A stretch of DNA of 64,000 nucleotides from Malurus cyaneus samueli (GCA_009741485.1 CM019229.1:3610877-3674876), one strand, 5' to 3'. Positions 1 through 12,403 are shown, counted from the first letter of the stretch. A program made the numbers and translations. Notes: generated by a model from the sequence alone, not told the origin.

Positions 1-234
1 AGGGATGGATGGGATATTGGGCAGGAATTGTTCCCTGGGAGGGTGGGCAGGCCCTGGCACAGGGTGCCCAGAGAAGCTGTGGCTGCCCCTGGATCCCTGG
101 CAGTGCCCAAGGCCAGGCTGGACATTGGGGCTGGGAGCAGCCTGGGACAGTGGGAGGTGTCCCTGCCCATGTCTGGGGTGGAATGGGATGGGATTTAAGG
201 TCCCTTCCCTCCCAAACCATTCCATGACTCTAAC
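1..234 (+). mobile_element. CR1 LINE 3' end fragment
   Basis: The stretch matches the 3' end of bird CR1 retrotransposons. It contains the GGCCCTGGCACAGGGTGCCC and CCTGGCAGTGCCCAAGGCC segments, then the GGGACAGTGGGAGGTGTCCC block, and ends near AAACCATTCCATGA. The same segments recur at 11.7-12.0 kb and 62.2-62.4 kb and, inverted, at 34.7, 50.9 and 60.0 kb, which confirms an interspersed family. It is cut by the window start, so its 5' limit is unknown. No reverse transcriptase sequence is present. CR1 copies are usually 5'-truncated and dead. Confidence 0.9.
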
Positions 235-1639
235 AAACTGTAACAGCAACAGCCACAGCATCCAACCTGGAGCCCCAGGTACATTTTCAGAACTGAAATC
301 TCTTTCTCTGTGAGTTTCATTTGCAGTTTGAGCTCTTTTCACACTCACAGATGCCCCTCAGCACAGCCTGTGCTGCTTTTCCAAGCATCACCTTGAGCAG
401 CCTCTGAAGATGATGCTCACTGTGCTCTGGGGGGCAACATCCTCAAGTCCCAAAGGATTCATTATCATCCTAAACAATGATTAAAGTCAGGTCCTCACTA
501 ATTTAACTCTGCCATGTCCTCTCCAATGGGAACACACTGGTCTGTGGGAGCTGGGAAGGATGTGGATCATTTACATAAAGCCATAGGACACTGTTAAGTC
601 ATTCTGCTGCCAGTTTGTCCTTTCTGCCGCTGATTGCAAATACACTTAACTTGCAAGCGGATTTCCAAGGAAAAGGCAATGTTAAATATTCCATTGGCAT
701 GGGTGGAGCAAGGATTTCATGTCCTTTTACCTCATTTCCATTTATTAAATGCAGGTGCTCTGTCAGGAGCTCCCTGAAGTCAGAGGAGCTGGTCTCATTT
801 AGGCTTCAGAGCACCCGAGTCACATCTCTGCTGGTCAGAACCCTCTGTAAAGTCGATGGGAGATTCTCCCTTACAGGTTTTTTCCCCCTCATCTGCCTCC
901 ATTCCTTAGCCAACACTTTATGGACTGTTTTTCTCTTTTGACTCTCTTCCCAGCGAGTTCAAAGCCTCCTTCATTCCCAAGCCCTCATTGCAGTTACCAT
1001 GACTTTTGGCCTCACAGCTCGAGGCTTCCTGGCCATCACCAAACACTTGACATTTCCAGTTAATGGAAACAAGGACAATGAAAACATCAACACCCACTGA
1101 TGGGGCTCCTAAAGAACACAGCGACACAATTCCCTGTCTGACTGCTTTTTGGAACATGCACCTTCATTCCAGGTGATGCTGGATTCCAAAACAACAAAAA
1201 TATCTTTCTCGGGATGCTGTTATTCCATGGATTGATACAACCCATGACTGTTTCCTCTTGAATTTTAATGATGTGCTATTTGTCTTTCACTATCAGAGAG
1301 CTCAGCACTGTCCTGGCAGCTCATCCATCACAGATCTGTGGATTCAAGTAGGGGTTTGATCTCCCGGCTCATTTCAGCAAACAAATATATCCCTGCATCT
1401 TTCATGAGAGGGAAACACACTGAGCGCTCTCAGTCCTGTGCAGAGTTATTTAAATTCTGCCTTAAGTAGCCCAGTTTGAAGTAAAACATGTCCCACTGGG
1501 ATTTTTTTTTTTTTTTATTTTGAGGTGAGTGGGATCACTTTGCACTGCTGGGATTTGTTTCTGCTGTCCTGGAAATAATAAATTGCTTTCCCAAAGTCCA
1601 TGGGTTGTTTTGGTAAAGGAATACGCTGGAGAAACACCG
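235..1639. other. Unique non-coding DNA
   Basis: I see no gene here. The longest open frame (615-941, 108 codons) resembles no family I know and has no supporting splice context. A run of about 17 T lies at 1501-1517. Confidence 0.6.
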
Positions 1640-1712
1640 GGGTAGTGGGAGGTGTTCATGCCCGTGGCAGGGGTGGGATGAGATGATCTTTAAAGTCCCT
1701 TCCTTGTTTTTG
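1640..1712 (+). mobile_element. CR1 LINE 3' tail fragment (short)
   Basis: About 70 bases resemble the last part of CR1: a GTGGGAGGTGT block, then GGCAGGGGTGGGATGAGATG, then ATCTTTAAAGTCCCTTCC. It is short and diverged, so it is an old or strongly truncated copy. Confidence 0.65.
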
Positions 1713-2056
1713 TCCCTGTCTTGGTTTTAACATGTGCTGAATAAATGTGGGTGTTGGTGTCATGTGGGGTTTTACACCCTGACAGAGCCTCTCTGGTCAC
1801 CCTAAATGTCCCTCCGTACACTCCAGCATGGATCTGTGTGGGCACCAGTAACAATTCACCCCACAGGCCAGCCTGCAGCAGAATAATTCACAATTATCAT
1901 CCTTCTGCCTCATTAAAAACCCCAGTAATCATCCTGGTGTTAACTCATGAGCCTGGCTCCACTGTGGGTCACAGCCCAGACATTCCCAGTCTGGGGAGAC
2001 CCCGAGGGTTCCCCACCTGCAGCTGGGTGTGGGTGACATCCCCGGATTGCTGAGCA
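1713..2056. other. Unique non-coding DNA before the minisatellite
   Basis: There is no recognisable repeat or gene. The open frames here extend into the minisatellite and carry no family similarity that I recognise. Confidence 0.5.
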
Positions 2057-2788
2057 GGGATCCTGCAGGACCTGACTCACTGTCTGCACCCAGGAATCCT
2101 GGGGGAGCAATGGGATCCTGCAGGATCTGACTCACTGTCTGCACCCAGGCAATCCTGGGGGAGCAATGGGATCCTGCAGGATCTGACTCACTGTCTGCAC
2201 CAGGCAATCCTGGGGGAGCAATGGGATCCTGCAGGATCTGACTCACTGTCTGCACCCAGGGAATCCTGGGGGAGCAATGGGATCCTGCAGGATCTGACTC
2301 ACTGTCTGCAATCAGGCAATCCTGGGGGAGCAATGGGATCCTGCAGGATCTGACTCACTGTCTGCACCCAGGCAATCCTGGGGGAGCAATGGGATCCTGC
2401 AGGATCTGATTCACTGTCTGCACCCAGGCGAATCCTGGGGGAGCAATGGGATCCTGCAGGATCTGATTCACTGTCTGCACCCAGGCAATCCTGGGGGAGC
2501 AATGGGATCCTGCAGGATCTGACTCACTGTCTGCAATCAGGCAATCCTGGGGGAGCAATGGGATCCTGCAGGATCTGACTCACTGTCTGCACCCAGGCAA
2601 TCCTGGGGGAGCAATGGGATCCTGCAGGATCTGACTCACTGTCTGCACCCAGGGAATCCTGGGGGAGCAATGGGATCCTGCAGGATCTGATTCACTGTCT
2701 GCACCCAGGCAGTCCTGGGGGAGCAATGGGATCCTGCAGGATCTGACTCACTGCACCCAGGCAGTCCTGGGGGAGCAATGGGATCCTT
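2057..2788. repeat. 56-bp minisatellite, about 13 units
   Basis: Thirteen head-to-tail units of about 56 bp begin at 2057, 2112, 2168, 2223, 2279, 2335, 2391, 2448, 2504, 2560, 2616, 2672 and 2728, with a partial unit from 2780. Each unit opens with GGGATCCTGCAGGATCTGA, which includes the perfect 14-bp palindrome GATCCTGCAGGATC in units 2-13. TGACTCAC or TGATTCAC follows, then CTGTCTGCACCCAGGCAATC and a CCTGGGGGAGCAAT ending. Variants include TGCAATCAGG in units 5 and 9, TGATTCAC in units 7, 8 and 12, and a 4-bp deletion in unit 13. A 56-bp period is not a multiple of three, so the long minus-strand open frames across it are fortuitous. Confidence 0.97.
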
Positions 2789-5721
2789 CTGCCTCCCTGG
2801 CTCAGAGTCCTTGAAGCTCACTCAGATGTCCCCCAGGGAAGATCTTCTTTGCTATTAAAACAAACAGATGTCCTGGTGGTTTCTGATATCATAAGTATCC
2901 TTTCCTGTGAACTCATTCTCTATTAATAGCTGGTTTGCATCTATTCAAAGAGCTCTTTCATTCCCCTCTCCTGCTTTCATCCCACATCCTTGCTGCTTTC
3001 TGGGATCCCTTACACGAGCAGAGGACACTGGTGGTTATGTCAGCACATGGAGCTGTTCCTAATGGGATTTCAGGCCATCATGTGAGTGTGGGATGTGCCT
3101 GCTCAGGGCTGCCATATGTCTCCATTAAGAGCTCTGCTGACAGCCGTAGGCTCCTGAGGGTCAGGAACACATCCATGGAAATACAAGGTCAGATCCCAAG
3201 CTGATGTGAAACAGAGGTATCAGAAACCATTCCTTGCAAAGCCATCCCAGGCAAGGAACTTGCTGGTGGGCAGTTTTTCCTTCTGGGCAATTGTTTAAAT
3301 GGATGAAGAAATTAGGAATGGGATGAGAATCGTCCATGATCTTCCTCTCCTTAAACCCACACAATCCCAGCTGAGGCTCTGTTTTCCCCTTTATTAGAAC
3401 ACTGCCAGAGCTAGCTCTTCCAGGAAAGATCATGGGATTGTGACAGACACCTGGACAGAATCCTGTCCATGGATTCGAGGTCCTGAAGACCTTGCTGAAA
3501 CACCAGAGTGCGGATCCAGGACACAGCCTGTAGGAGAGCAAGCTCCTGGAGTTTGGGTCCAGGTTGGATTCCATTATCTTGGGGGTCTTTCCCACCCTTG
3601 GGGATCCTGTGTCCTGCAGGGGCATTTCCTGAGGCTGGAATTACCATGTGCTCTGGATATGAGCTAAACAGACCCTGGCTGGTGGCACAGAGCAGTGGCA
3701 CTGCAGGGACCCGACCCCAAGCTCAGTAACCCCAATCCATCATCCCTCTTCCCTTTCCTTCCCCAGGGCTCACTGGCCCAGCTGTACGAGCCAGCCACAG
3801 TGTTTTGCTTGGGAAAGATGCGCTGTATTGTACAGTAAAAAACTGCTTTTTGATTAGGGCTCTGCTAAATTCTTTCTCTCTTCTGTAGTTTCTGAAAACT
3901 CCTCTTGTGTATTTTGCCACGACCTTTCTCTACTGAGTCACTTTATTCCCGTCTCTCTCCAGCCATATTTTTCTGCTCTGCTTTCCAGCACATTCTCCCA
4001 GGCACCATCCTCTCAAGTTTACCAGCCCTGATCTCTGCTCCCAGCCCACCCACTGACAAACGAATCTGCCCTTGGGAGTACCTGCTGCCCTCACTGAGCG
4101 GCTTCCTCACAGCCAGACAGCCATCAGTGACCCCCTCAAAATGCTGGGAGGAAAATCAAACCCTCATGTTCTCTGTTAGGAAATAGCCTCCTGCTAGAAG
4201 GAGAAATAAACACTTCCCTTCCAGGCAATGCATTCATTATTTGTGCCTTCTAGGGGTTCATTCTCCCGGTACCTGCCTTTGGGACACATAAATCATTACT
4301 TTAACTTGATATGTATATTTTTTTGTCTTTTCAGGGCAGTGAACATGCTGGCTCTTTTCCAGTCAGTCTGTGCAGTTATTTTGTTTCTGCTCTCTCAAAT
4401 TCAGCACCTGTACATTCGGTCACATATTAGATTATGGTAATGATGAAATAATTCCTTTAACCTCGTTTGAGTCTGGCTCAGAAGAATAGTCTGATTTATC
4501 TGCTTCATGGGTGGTACTTCAGGCAGTTAATTAACCCAAGTATAAACTGTGTTATTTACCTTGACTGTCTCTTTGTGTTTGCCAATAATATTTAATGATT
4601 CCAATTGAATTGGCCAGAGAAATGGAAGAGTGTTCTCAGGGGTTTCGGATCCTCTGATAGGACATTCCAGGTTTGTACCTTCACAGAAAATCATGTTCCA
4701 GTCCTAAACCTGACAATCCTCAACCTGGGATTGAGACTTCAGCTGATATTTTGGAGCAAATAGTAAAAACGTGGTGCCAAACTTGAGAACTGCTCAACTC
4801 TGACCAGATGGAAACAGCCAGAAATGGAGCATCCCTGGCTTTTAGCAGAAGGAATCAAAGCAGTGTGAGATGTCAGGAGCACGCAGAGGTCACGCTCCCT
4901 CCCAGGCTCCTAAAGGGAAGCAGCAGCAGCCTGAAGGATTGAGATGTAACTCCCTGTCTCAGTGAAAATCATGAAAACAAATCAGGCCTTCATTTAGCAA
5001 AATTGTGTGATTTTCTTCTCACATTTTAGCTTGTATCAGCATTAGGGAAAGGAGCAGCTCTGTGAAAAAGCTGTTCCTTACAGTGAAGTGCCAAATAAGT
5101 GCTTGGGAAGAGAGACTTTCTTACATGGTAATAAAGTGGAGATCTACTGATGTAATGGGAACTGAACTGAACTGGAACTCTGATCTCCAAGTATCAAAGT
5201 TTCCTTTAAAATCCAGCTTGTCAAAGAGTAGTTCCCATGACTCTCATCCAGATTTAACCCTTCAGGGGAAAAAAATGGATGCAGATTTGTTCCTGCTTGA
5301 CTTGAGGCTCTAAATCCAAACTGCAAGGTGTCTGCTTCCGATTGTTTGTCCTCAGGATGGGACTGAAAATAGTTCTGCTTTTAAAAATAACCCTTGAGCA
5401 GCAAGGGAGGCCTCATCCTTCTGACAACTTTGCTTCAAATCATCAGAAAAAGCAGCTCCGCCAGCATCGCTCTCAGAAGTTCCAGTGGTCAGCCAGGCTG
5501 CCTTAACGGGGATAATAAAAAAGGTCAAACTCCATTTCTTTTAATCCCTGAGACTGAACTTCTTAGAAACGAGTAGGAAATATCCCATGTTGTCAGAACA
5601 AAGAACAGCTGAAGGGGATGGGAGCTGCGCTGCCACCCAGGAGCACAGTTGGATTCGTGGCTCAGACAGTGAATTCTTGTGCAACCCTGGCTGGGCAGCT
5701 TCACAGCACAAAGAGACTGTG
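2789..5721. other. Unique non-coding DNA
   Basis: About 2.9 kb without a recognisable gene or repeat. A good splice-acceptor-like tract ending TTTTTGTCTTTTCAG lies near 4320-4335, but the frame after it is short and unfamiliar. The open frames at 3161-3625 (minus) and 3905-4186 (plus) have no recognisable domain. Confidence 0.5.
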
Positions 5722-5764
5722 TGATGATGATGATGATGATTATTATTATTATTATTACTATTAT
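5722..5764. repeat. Compound trinucleotide microsatellite
   Basis: A run of GAT repeats (about 6) passes into TTA repeats (about 7, one interrupted by C). The Asp and Tyr runs, or His and Asn on the other strand, in local open frames come only from this repeat. Confidence 0.95.
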
Positions 5765-5911
5765 ATGCTATTGAGGGCATTGGGACTGTTCATCTGCAGC
5801 AGAGACTGAGCTCAGAGCTCCCCGGGGCTGCAGCTCCTCCCGAGGGGCAGCTCCGATCTCTGCTCTGGGACAGGGACAGGAGCCAGGGAACGGCTGGAGC
5901 TGGGCCAGGGC

Positions 5912-6140
5912 AGGATCAGGCTGGAGAGCAGGGAAAGGTTCTTGTGTCCCCAGAAGGTCCTGGGCACTGCCCAGGCTCCCAGGGAATGGTCCCGCCCAGG
6001 CTGCCAGAGCTCCAGGAGCGTTTGGACAGCGTGCCAGGGATGACAGGTGGGCTGTTGGGGGTCTGGGCAGGGACAGGGGCTGGGCTGGGTGATCCTGGGG
6101 ATCCCTCCAGATCAGGATATTCTGTGATTCCATGATTCTC
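5912..6140 (+). mobile_element. Older CR1 LINE 3' end
   Basis: The right part matches the other common CR1 3' terminus: a GGAGCGTTTGGACAGCG segment, then GGCTGGGTGATCCTGGGGAT, then CAGGATATTCTGTGATTCCA and a final TGATTCT. The GATTCYATGATTCT end is the typical CR1 tail. The left half is GC-rich and its relation to CR1 is less certain. Confidence 0.75.
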
Positions 6141-8501
6141 TTCACCATTCAAGCTTCTCCCTGACAAAAGTGCTTTAGGAATAGAATTGTGGTAGTTTAG
6201 GAGTAGGTGAACCATCTTTTGCTCCCGTAATCCTGAGGTAAAATAACTGCTCTTTATTCAAGATAACCACAAAAAGCTGTGAAGTTCATTGCAGAAAGGA
6301 ACAATTTTGCTGTAACAATGGCAGCAGCTCCCTAAGTGCCTGGCAGGGAGCCAGTCTGGCCAAAAACACAGAGCAGAGTTTGCCTGGAGACAGCACAGCA
6401 AGCACATGAGGAACTCTTCCAAAAACCCATCTTGGAGTTGATCTGCTAAGCATGGCCCCAACCCCAAGGCATCTGCACAACTGCTGACTTCATTGTCTGG
6501 CATCCTGGTGGTGTCTGACTGCAGGGAAATCTCCCAGGAGGAGCCAAATGGGTGCCTTGGCTCCACTCCTTCCATTAAGGAGATATTGTCCCTTTTGCTG
6601 TCACCTGAGCCATCTCAAGTCCCAGGAGTTCAGATGGAAGGGAGGAATAATGCGACACAGAGCAAGGACAGAGAGTCCTTTTCAATCTAGAAACCAGCTG
6701 GGCACCACAAATTCTAGCAGAAAAATTTCCAGATCAGATCCGAGAGAAGGGAATCGTCACCCTGACATAAACAATTGAACATCCATTTGGAACGTTTCAG
6801 CCAGAGAGCCTTCGGGATTGCTCTGAGCTTGCCAAGGCCATGGGTGAAAGGACAGCCTGGGAAAAGGATTGTTTGAGTTCCCTTGCTAACAGACTTCAGA
6901 AATAACAGGCTGTGAGTGATGCTAAAGGTTTGGCCAGGCCTGTGGATCATCCATCATCTGATGTGGAGACTTTATGTGCATGAGGTCAAATTAGCACTGA
7001 GCCAAACATTGAGAAGCGCTGGATGTGCCTTGATGTCCCCCCAAAAATGGGTTAACGGGGTTAATGAAATCCTCTCTTGAAGGCACTTGAAGTCTGGCTG
7101 GGATTTGAGTCAGAACAACACAACTAACGTGTGGTAGAATTGCGTATAAACCATCAGGCATTATCAGGTACTGCAGAATAAATTTTGGTGGAGTTTGTGG
7201 ACAGCAAAAGTCAACTTTGAAAATGCAGAAAACCACCCCACCTCCCAAATCGTCAAAGTTTGAGTAGAGTTACTTCCCTATAGGTTTCATAATCCTCTTT
7301 TCTTGGTTTTGAAACACATTAAACAAATCCAGCATGGAGCCTGACATCTTAACAAAACAGATTGACCTAACACAGCGGGGCTTTTCAGACTACCAGCTCC
7401 AAAAATTAATTAGGATTTGTAGTTTTCTTCCTAATTTTCAGTGGGAAGAGCATGAAATTAATTTAGCATTTTGAACAAACAGCAAGGAGAGATTAGGGCA
7501 GAAAGACTGAATTTCTCATTCATTTCTGGAAAAGGAAAATTAATGAGACAGGTCCTGTCCAACAACAAAGCTCAATTCAAATTCATAGTGAAGTTTGCCT
7601 GCTTTTAGTAACACTGAGAAAGGTGTGCTTATGGCTTTGAAGGACAAGGCTGGAGTGATCTGGTCTAAAAATAACTTTCAACTTTTAGCCAGGTCAGTGT
7701 GTGGCTTCAGAATGATTGTAGAGTTTAAGGGATGGGATGGGATGGGAATGGGAATGGGATGGGAATGGGAATGGGAATAGGGTGGGAGCAGCATGAGGGA
7801 GCAGGCTGGGTGAACACAAGACCTTCCTAAACTATCCAGAAAAGAACCCACATTGTCTGACAGTCCTGAGCGGTTTTTCAGAATCTTGTGAGGACACAGT
7901 GATTGTAAGGGTGAGATCTTCATTTTCCTCATCCTGGAATGTCATTTAAGTCCCTTTCAGAGGTGTACCCAGTCTATGCTGCCACCATGGCCCCATGTGG
8001 GATCCCTGGGCTGGGGTGACCCTGCTCCCCACCACTGACCCCAGTGCTGCTCTGCTGGCCTGGACTTGCTCCTGCTTTGGCCCCAAACCTCCATCACTCT
8101 GGATTTGTGGGGATGGGGACTCCTGGTGGACCCTGGCCACCATCCCTGGCATGTCCTGCTCCCCCTGCTCAGGGATGGGGGGATTCCTCCTGTCCCAGGC
8201 TCAGGATTGCTCCTGCTCCTCATCCCTTTGGGAGCAGCTGACCCTTGAGAGAGGACCTCAAAAGCTCTGGATACCTCTGCCATGGCCTTGTGGACACATG
8301 GAAATTCTTCCTCGCAGTAGCAGGGAACCAGCCTTGATGTCCCAGGTGATTCTTCCCATTCGGATGCTGTTAAAATTCCAATTCAGGGAATGCAGATGTG
8401 TTGAAGGGAAATTCTGAATTACCTGGAACATTTCAAAGAAATGCCCAATGAAATGAGGCACTGAAAACTTGGAGAAGCAGCCCTTTGAAGGTGTGTGTTT
8501 G
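6141..8501. other. Unique non-coding DNA with one short tandem array
   Basis: No gene is recognised. The part at 7950-8260 is GC-rich and open in several frames on both strands, as expected from base composition. The pentanucleotide/hexanucleotide array at 7729-7779 is listed separately. Confidence 0.5.
7729..7779. repeat. GGGAT/GGGAAT microsatellite
   Basis: About nine units alternate between GGGAT and GGGAAT. The repeated Met-Gly/Trp-Glu strings in the local open frames come from this array. Confidence 0.95.
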
Positions 8502-8650
8502 ACAAATTCTTCCTGGGGAGTTTATGGGGTTTTAGGGAACAAATTCTTCCTGCTGAGATTATGAGGTTTTGGGGAACAAATTCTTCCTGGGGAGATTATG
8601 GGGTTTTAGGGAACAAATTCTTCCTGCTGAGATTATGGGGTTTTTGGGAA
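8502..8650. repeat. 37-bp tandem repeat, 4 units, alternating subtypes
   Basis: Four units of about 37 bp start near 8502, 8539, 8576 and 8613. Each begins ACAAATTCTTCCTG and ends with GGGGTTTTAGGGA or a close form. Units 1 and 3 have CCTGGGGAG and units 2 and 4 have CCTGCTGAG. This gives an A-B-A-B order, suggesting a 74-bp dimer that was itself duplicated. Confidence 0.93.
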
Positions 8651-11496
8651 TAACTCCTCTGGCTTGCTTTGAAAGCAAAACCTCCAGAGAGGGGATTGGC
8701 AGGAGCTGTTTTTGCTGTTAGCCTCACTCAGGTTCCTAAGCTGATTAAAGGAGAATTTGGATAACGTGTGTCACGTCTCAGCACCGGGGATGAAGCGTTT
8801 CATGGCTTTCAGGAGCCAGAGCAGACTTTCAGTGACATCATAACTCCAATTTCACTCAAAAGCAGCTCACCTCTGCCTCCTGCTCGCTGCTCCTGCCAGC
8901 TCTGTCCTCCAGAGTCATTTCTGTCCATAGCTCCTGTGGTCCAAGTTCCAGCAGGGACTGGGAATGCAGAATTGAGGGCTGCTGTTCTGTGTGTTCATGG
9001 CATGGAGAGGCTTTGATGCTTCACAAGTGAGAAAAGGGAAAAAAAGCTCTGAGCAGGGAGTTATTCCCTCCAATAAGGCAGGAAACACCATGGACAAGCT
9101 GTGCCTCACATTTCATTCCCTTCAAAATCTTGAAAGAAAGTATTTTCCAGGGAAAATAAGCTGTTTTTCTGTTTTATTTTTCTTTTTTATTATTCTCTTT
9201 TTAAATTCTAATGTCCTCAGATTAGACATCGAAGCAGAGATCTGATTTCCTCCTCCAGCCACAAGGCAGCAGCTCAGCCTCACCCCCTCATTTGTGCAAT
9301 CACAGCATTGTAAAATGTCATCTGCAAAGTGAAACACCTTCAAGCAGAAGGAAAGTGAAAATTCCTGGCCTCTCCACTGTGGAGCAGCCTCGTGTTTCAG
9401 GCACTGCCCCAAGGAGGGAGAGCTCTGTTCAGGCTGCTAAAGTGAAATGAAAAATGAATATTAATGGAATTTGGGAGTGGAAATCAGATTCAAGTCACTA
9501 AGTTTTCTCCTTTCACCACAAGATACCTCAAGTGTTCATTATTTAGTGTGCAGGAAGGAAGGAGACAAACGATAGATTAGAAATGAAAAAGAAACATGGC
9601 GGTGTCTTGCCCCAAAAAAAGAATAATTATTTTAGATAAAGTGGTTGGCAGACAGGCCATGCATGCCCTAGTCTAGAACACGTCACCATTTAACCACAGT
9701 TATCTGCCAAATATGATTTTAAAATATGAATCTCCTGGTAAATTTGGAATACAGACCAGTGCAAAAGGTCACTGCTGCCCTGGGTGAGAGTCACAGGATT
9801 TTCTGTGCAAGGAATCCATTTCTGCTGAGCAGATTTTGACACAGAAGGGATTGTTTTTGCCAAACTGGACTGGGTTTCAGAATCATAACCAAAACAAAAA
9901 GAGAAACCCTGGAATTAAGGGCCTACACCCATTTCTGCATGAGTCTTTTGCACATAATTAATGTGCACATTTTATCTACTGAGAAAATCAAGTGGAACCA
10001 GCAGCTGATTTCAAAGAGGCCACCAAAGCGTTGCTGGCTCATTTCAATGTTCATGTGTTGTTTGCCTGTAACAAATTCACTGACAATGTGCCTCACTTTG
10101 TTAATATTCCCCTTTAATGTGTTTACAGAGCTCTGCAGTTGGACAGCAACATTCACAGGAGGCCAAATTGAGATATTTCTCTTTCTTTTTTTCCAGTAAA
10201 AAAGTCAAGGTCTGGTTTTTCTTCTTGTTAATCACTCGTAATGAAAAGAGACTTCACCTCTGATCCAGGAGCATCTCACACACCCTTTCTTGTGACAGAA
10301 AAGGCGAGCTCACAAATCACTGCTGGCTTTGGAGCCCTGATTCCCTGCTTAGGCTGACTTAAGTTAGTCATTTCTCAAGGATTATTTCTGATTTATCCCG
10401 CTCTTTCCGAGGGAAGAATCAAGATGGGTGATGTTTGGTTAAGCAGAGACATGTGGAGGGGAGAGAGAAAAAGCAGGAAAATAGGCTTAGAGAGGCAAAA
10501 TACCCCCTTAAATACTTGTGATCAGCCACCTCACCTGCCACCGCATCAAACCTCCCAGCAGTCAGAACAAATCACCCGAAAATGAGATTATAATGCTCCC
10601 CTGTTTTTTAATTTTTCATTTTTAAATACTTTCATCCAAGAAATGCAAAGCTGAAGGAATTCTATGCTGGAAGAAAGCTCCTAATCCCCGGAGCGATCTG
10701 CATTGTGTGTATTTCCCCACAATCATTCTCATATGAGTATCGGAATGCTTCATCAAATCCCTCTCTTTGCCTTCGGGGGGTGGTTCCAAAACTCTTCCAG
10801 AAAGTCTGAAGTTTCAGGGATTTTCTTGGGATTATTTTGACTTGGGCTGGAACGTGCCTGACTCGAACCCAGACAGAAGAGAAATAAAGTCAGCGCGCTC
10901 CTCCGGAAGCCGAACCCGCGTGGGTAAACATGGTCCTTCCACTGGGAATTCCGTGCTGGAGGAACCTGGGATTGTGTGTTTGCGCACAAGAGAGGCCCCT
11001 TGGTCACTCAGGTCAGCAAATCGTTGTCATGATCTGGAAAAATTAGTAAAACTTGAGGAAAACAAGTTGGTAAGGCGAGAAATTTCGCTGCCCAAAGGCT
11101 GCGTCAGTGGCTGGTGGTTTTCTGGAAAGCAAGGGTATCCTTGGGAGAGATGGGTTACAAAATGGGGACAAAAATGGGAAAAGGGGAAAGATGTAAGGGA
11201 GGAATGAGACACAGCTGAAAATTGCAGTGCTGATGGAGTCTAGGATGGTGTGCTGGATGGCTGAAGGACATTTCTGGCCTGCCAATGGCTGGGAAAGAGA
11301 TTTCCATGGGAGATGATGTGAATCTGGTGTTTTTTAAGCAATGTAACAAAGCCATTGCTTTATCAAAGTCTTCTCCTATTTTAAGGGATAAGGCCAAATC
11401 AATGAGCAGGAAAGGGAATGGATTTTCAGGTAAAACTGACTGTGCCAGAGGAGAAATTTTCCTTTGAGGATGGCACATCAGCAAGGGATGGAGATA
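8651..11496. other. Unique non-coding DNA
   Basis: No gene or interspersed repeat is recognised. The section at about 9420-10750 is AT-rich. A short patch at 10885-10925 has several CpGs (GCGCGCTCCTCCGGAAGCCG) but is too small to call a promoter. The open frame 10767-11207 (146 codons) has no recognisable domain. Confidence 0.5.
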
Positions 11497-11966
11497 TCCT
11501 CCTGCTGGAGAGAGTCCAGGAAGGGCTCAGGATGAGCAGAGGGATGGAGCAGCTCTGCTGGGAGGGAAGGCTGGGACAGCTGGGGGTGCTCAGTCTGGAG
11601 AAGAGAAGCTTTGGGGTGACTGAATTGTGACCTTGCAGGGCCTAAAGGAGCCCACAGGAAACATGGAGAGACAATTTCCAAGGGCTGCAGGGACAGGACA
11701 CAGGGAATGGCTTCCCACTGCCAGAGGGCAGGGATGGATGGGATATTGGGAAGGGAATTGTCCTGGAGGGTGGGCAGGCCCTGGCACAGGGTGCCCAGAG
11801 AAGCTGTGGCTGCCCCTGGATCCCTGGCAGTGCCCAAGGCCAGGCTGGACATTGGGGCTGGGAGCAGCCTGGGGCAGTGGGAGGTGTCCCTGCCCATGGC
11901 TGGGGTGGAATGGGATGGGCTTTCAGGTCCCTTCCAAACCAAACCATTCCATGATCCTATGATATA
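11497..11966 (+). mobile_element. CR1 LINE 3' end, longest copy in the first third
   Basis: This reads through the end of the CR1 second open frame region into the 3' tail. It starts at about CTGGAGAGAGTCCAGGAAGG, passes AGTCTGGAGAAGAGAAGC, a CCTTGCAGGGCCTAAAGGAG block and GGGCAGGGATGGATGGGATA, and ends CCATTCCATGATCCTATGAT. It is 5'-truncated. T-rich DNA of the form TTTGTTTGTTTTT follows at 11970-12010. Open frames of 86-179 codons across it on both strands are not intact CR1 proteins. Confidence 0.92.
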
Positions 11967-12403
11967 AGAAGGGTTTGTTTTTTTTTTTTTGTTTGTTTTT
12001 TTTTTTTCCAGCAGCAACCTGCCAAAATATTAATATATTTAGCCAGAAATCCTTCCTAGCTTTCATTTTAAAATGAATAATCCTCAAGATAAAAGCGGAT
12101 GAAATTCTTTTTAAAATTATCTCATTTCTCTACTGAACAACTGTAAGCCACCCTGCACACTGAAATGACATTTTTGCACTGCACCACAAACTGAAACTCA
12201 TCAGGCAGAAGGTAAAACTTAGTGAGTGATCAACAAAAGCAGAGAAATATCCAAGTTAACTCTTCGCTCCCTAGTGCAGATGTGTGGCCTGATCTAATTC
12301 CCTAAGGAGCTCTCTAATGCTGTGCTGACTGCTTGAAGGGCAAAGTGGGAAGAATCTTAAAATCCTTCATCAGAGGAACAGCCAGGATAAATTATGAAAG
12401 CTT

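Noticed and set aside
2057..2788. Regularly spaced repeats that could look like a CRISPR array
   Set aside because: The whole 56-bp unit is repeated with no unique spacers, and the context is a vertebrate genome.
1929..2821. Long minus-strand open frames with repeated Asp-Ser-Glu-Ser-Asp-Pro and His-Cys-Ser-Pro-Arg strings
   Set aside because: They are translations of the 56-bp minisatellite. The period is not a multiple of three and all frames stay open, so no selected protein is indicated.
10850..10925. CpG-containing patch as a promoter or tRNA B-box-like GACTCGAACCC
   Set aside because: Too short for a CpG island, and no tRNA cloverleaf or A-box partner could be found.
11627..11967. Overlapping open frames of 86-111 codons, also at 62145-62466 and 59934-60258
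   Set aside because: They lie inside CR1 3' ends and recur wherever that repeat occurs. They are not the CR1 reverse transcriptase.
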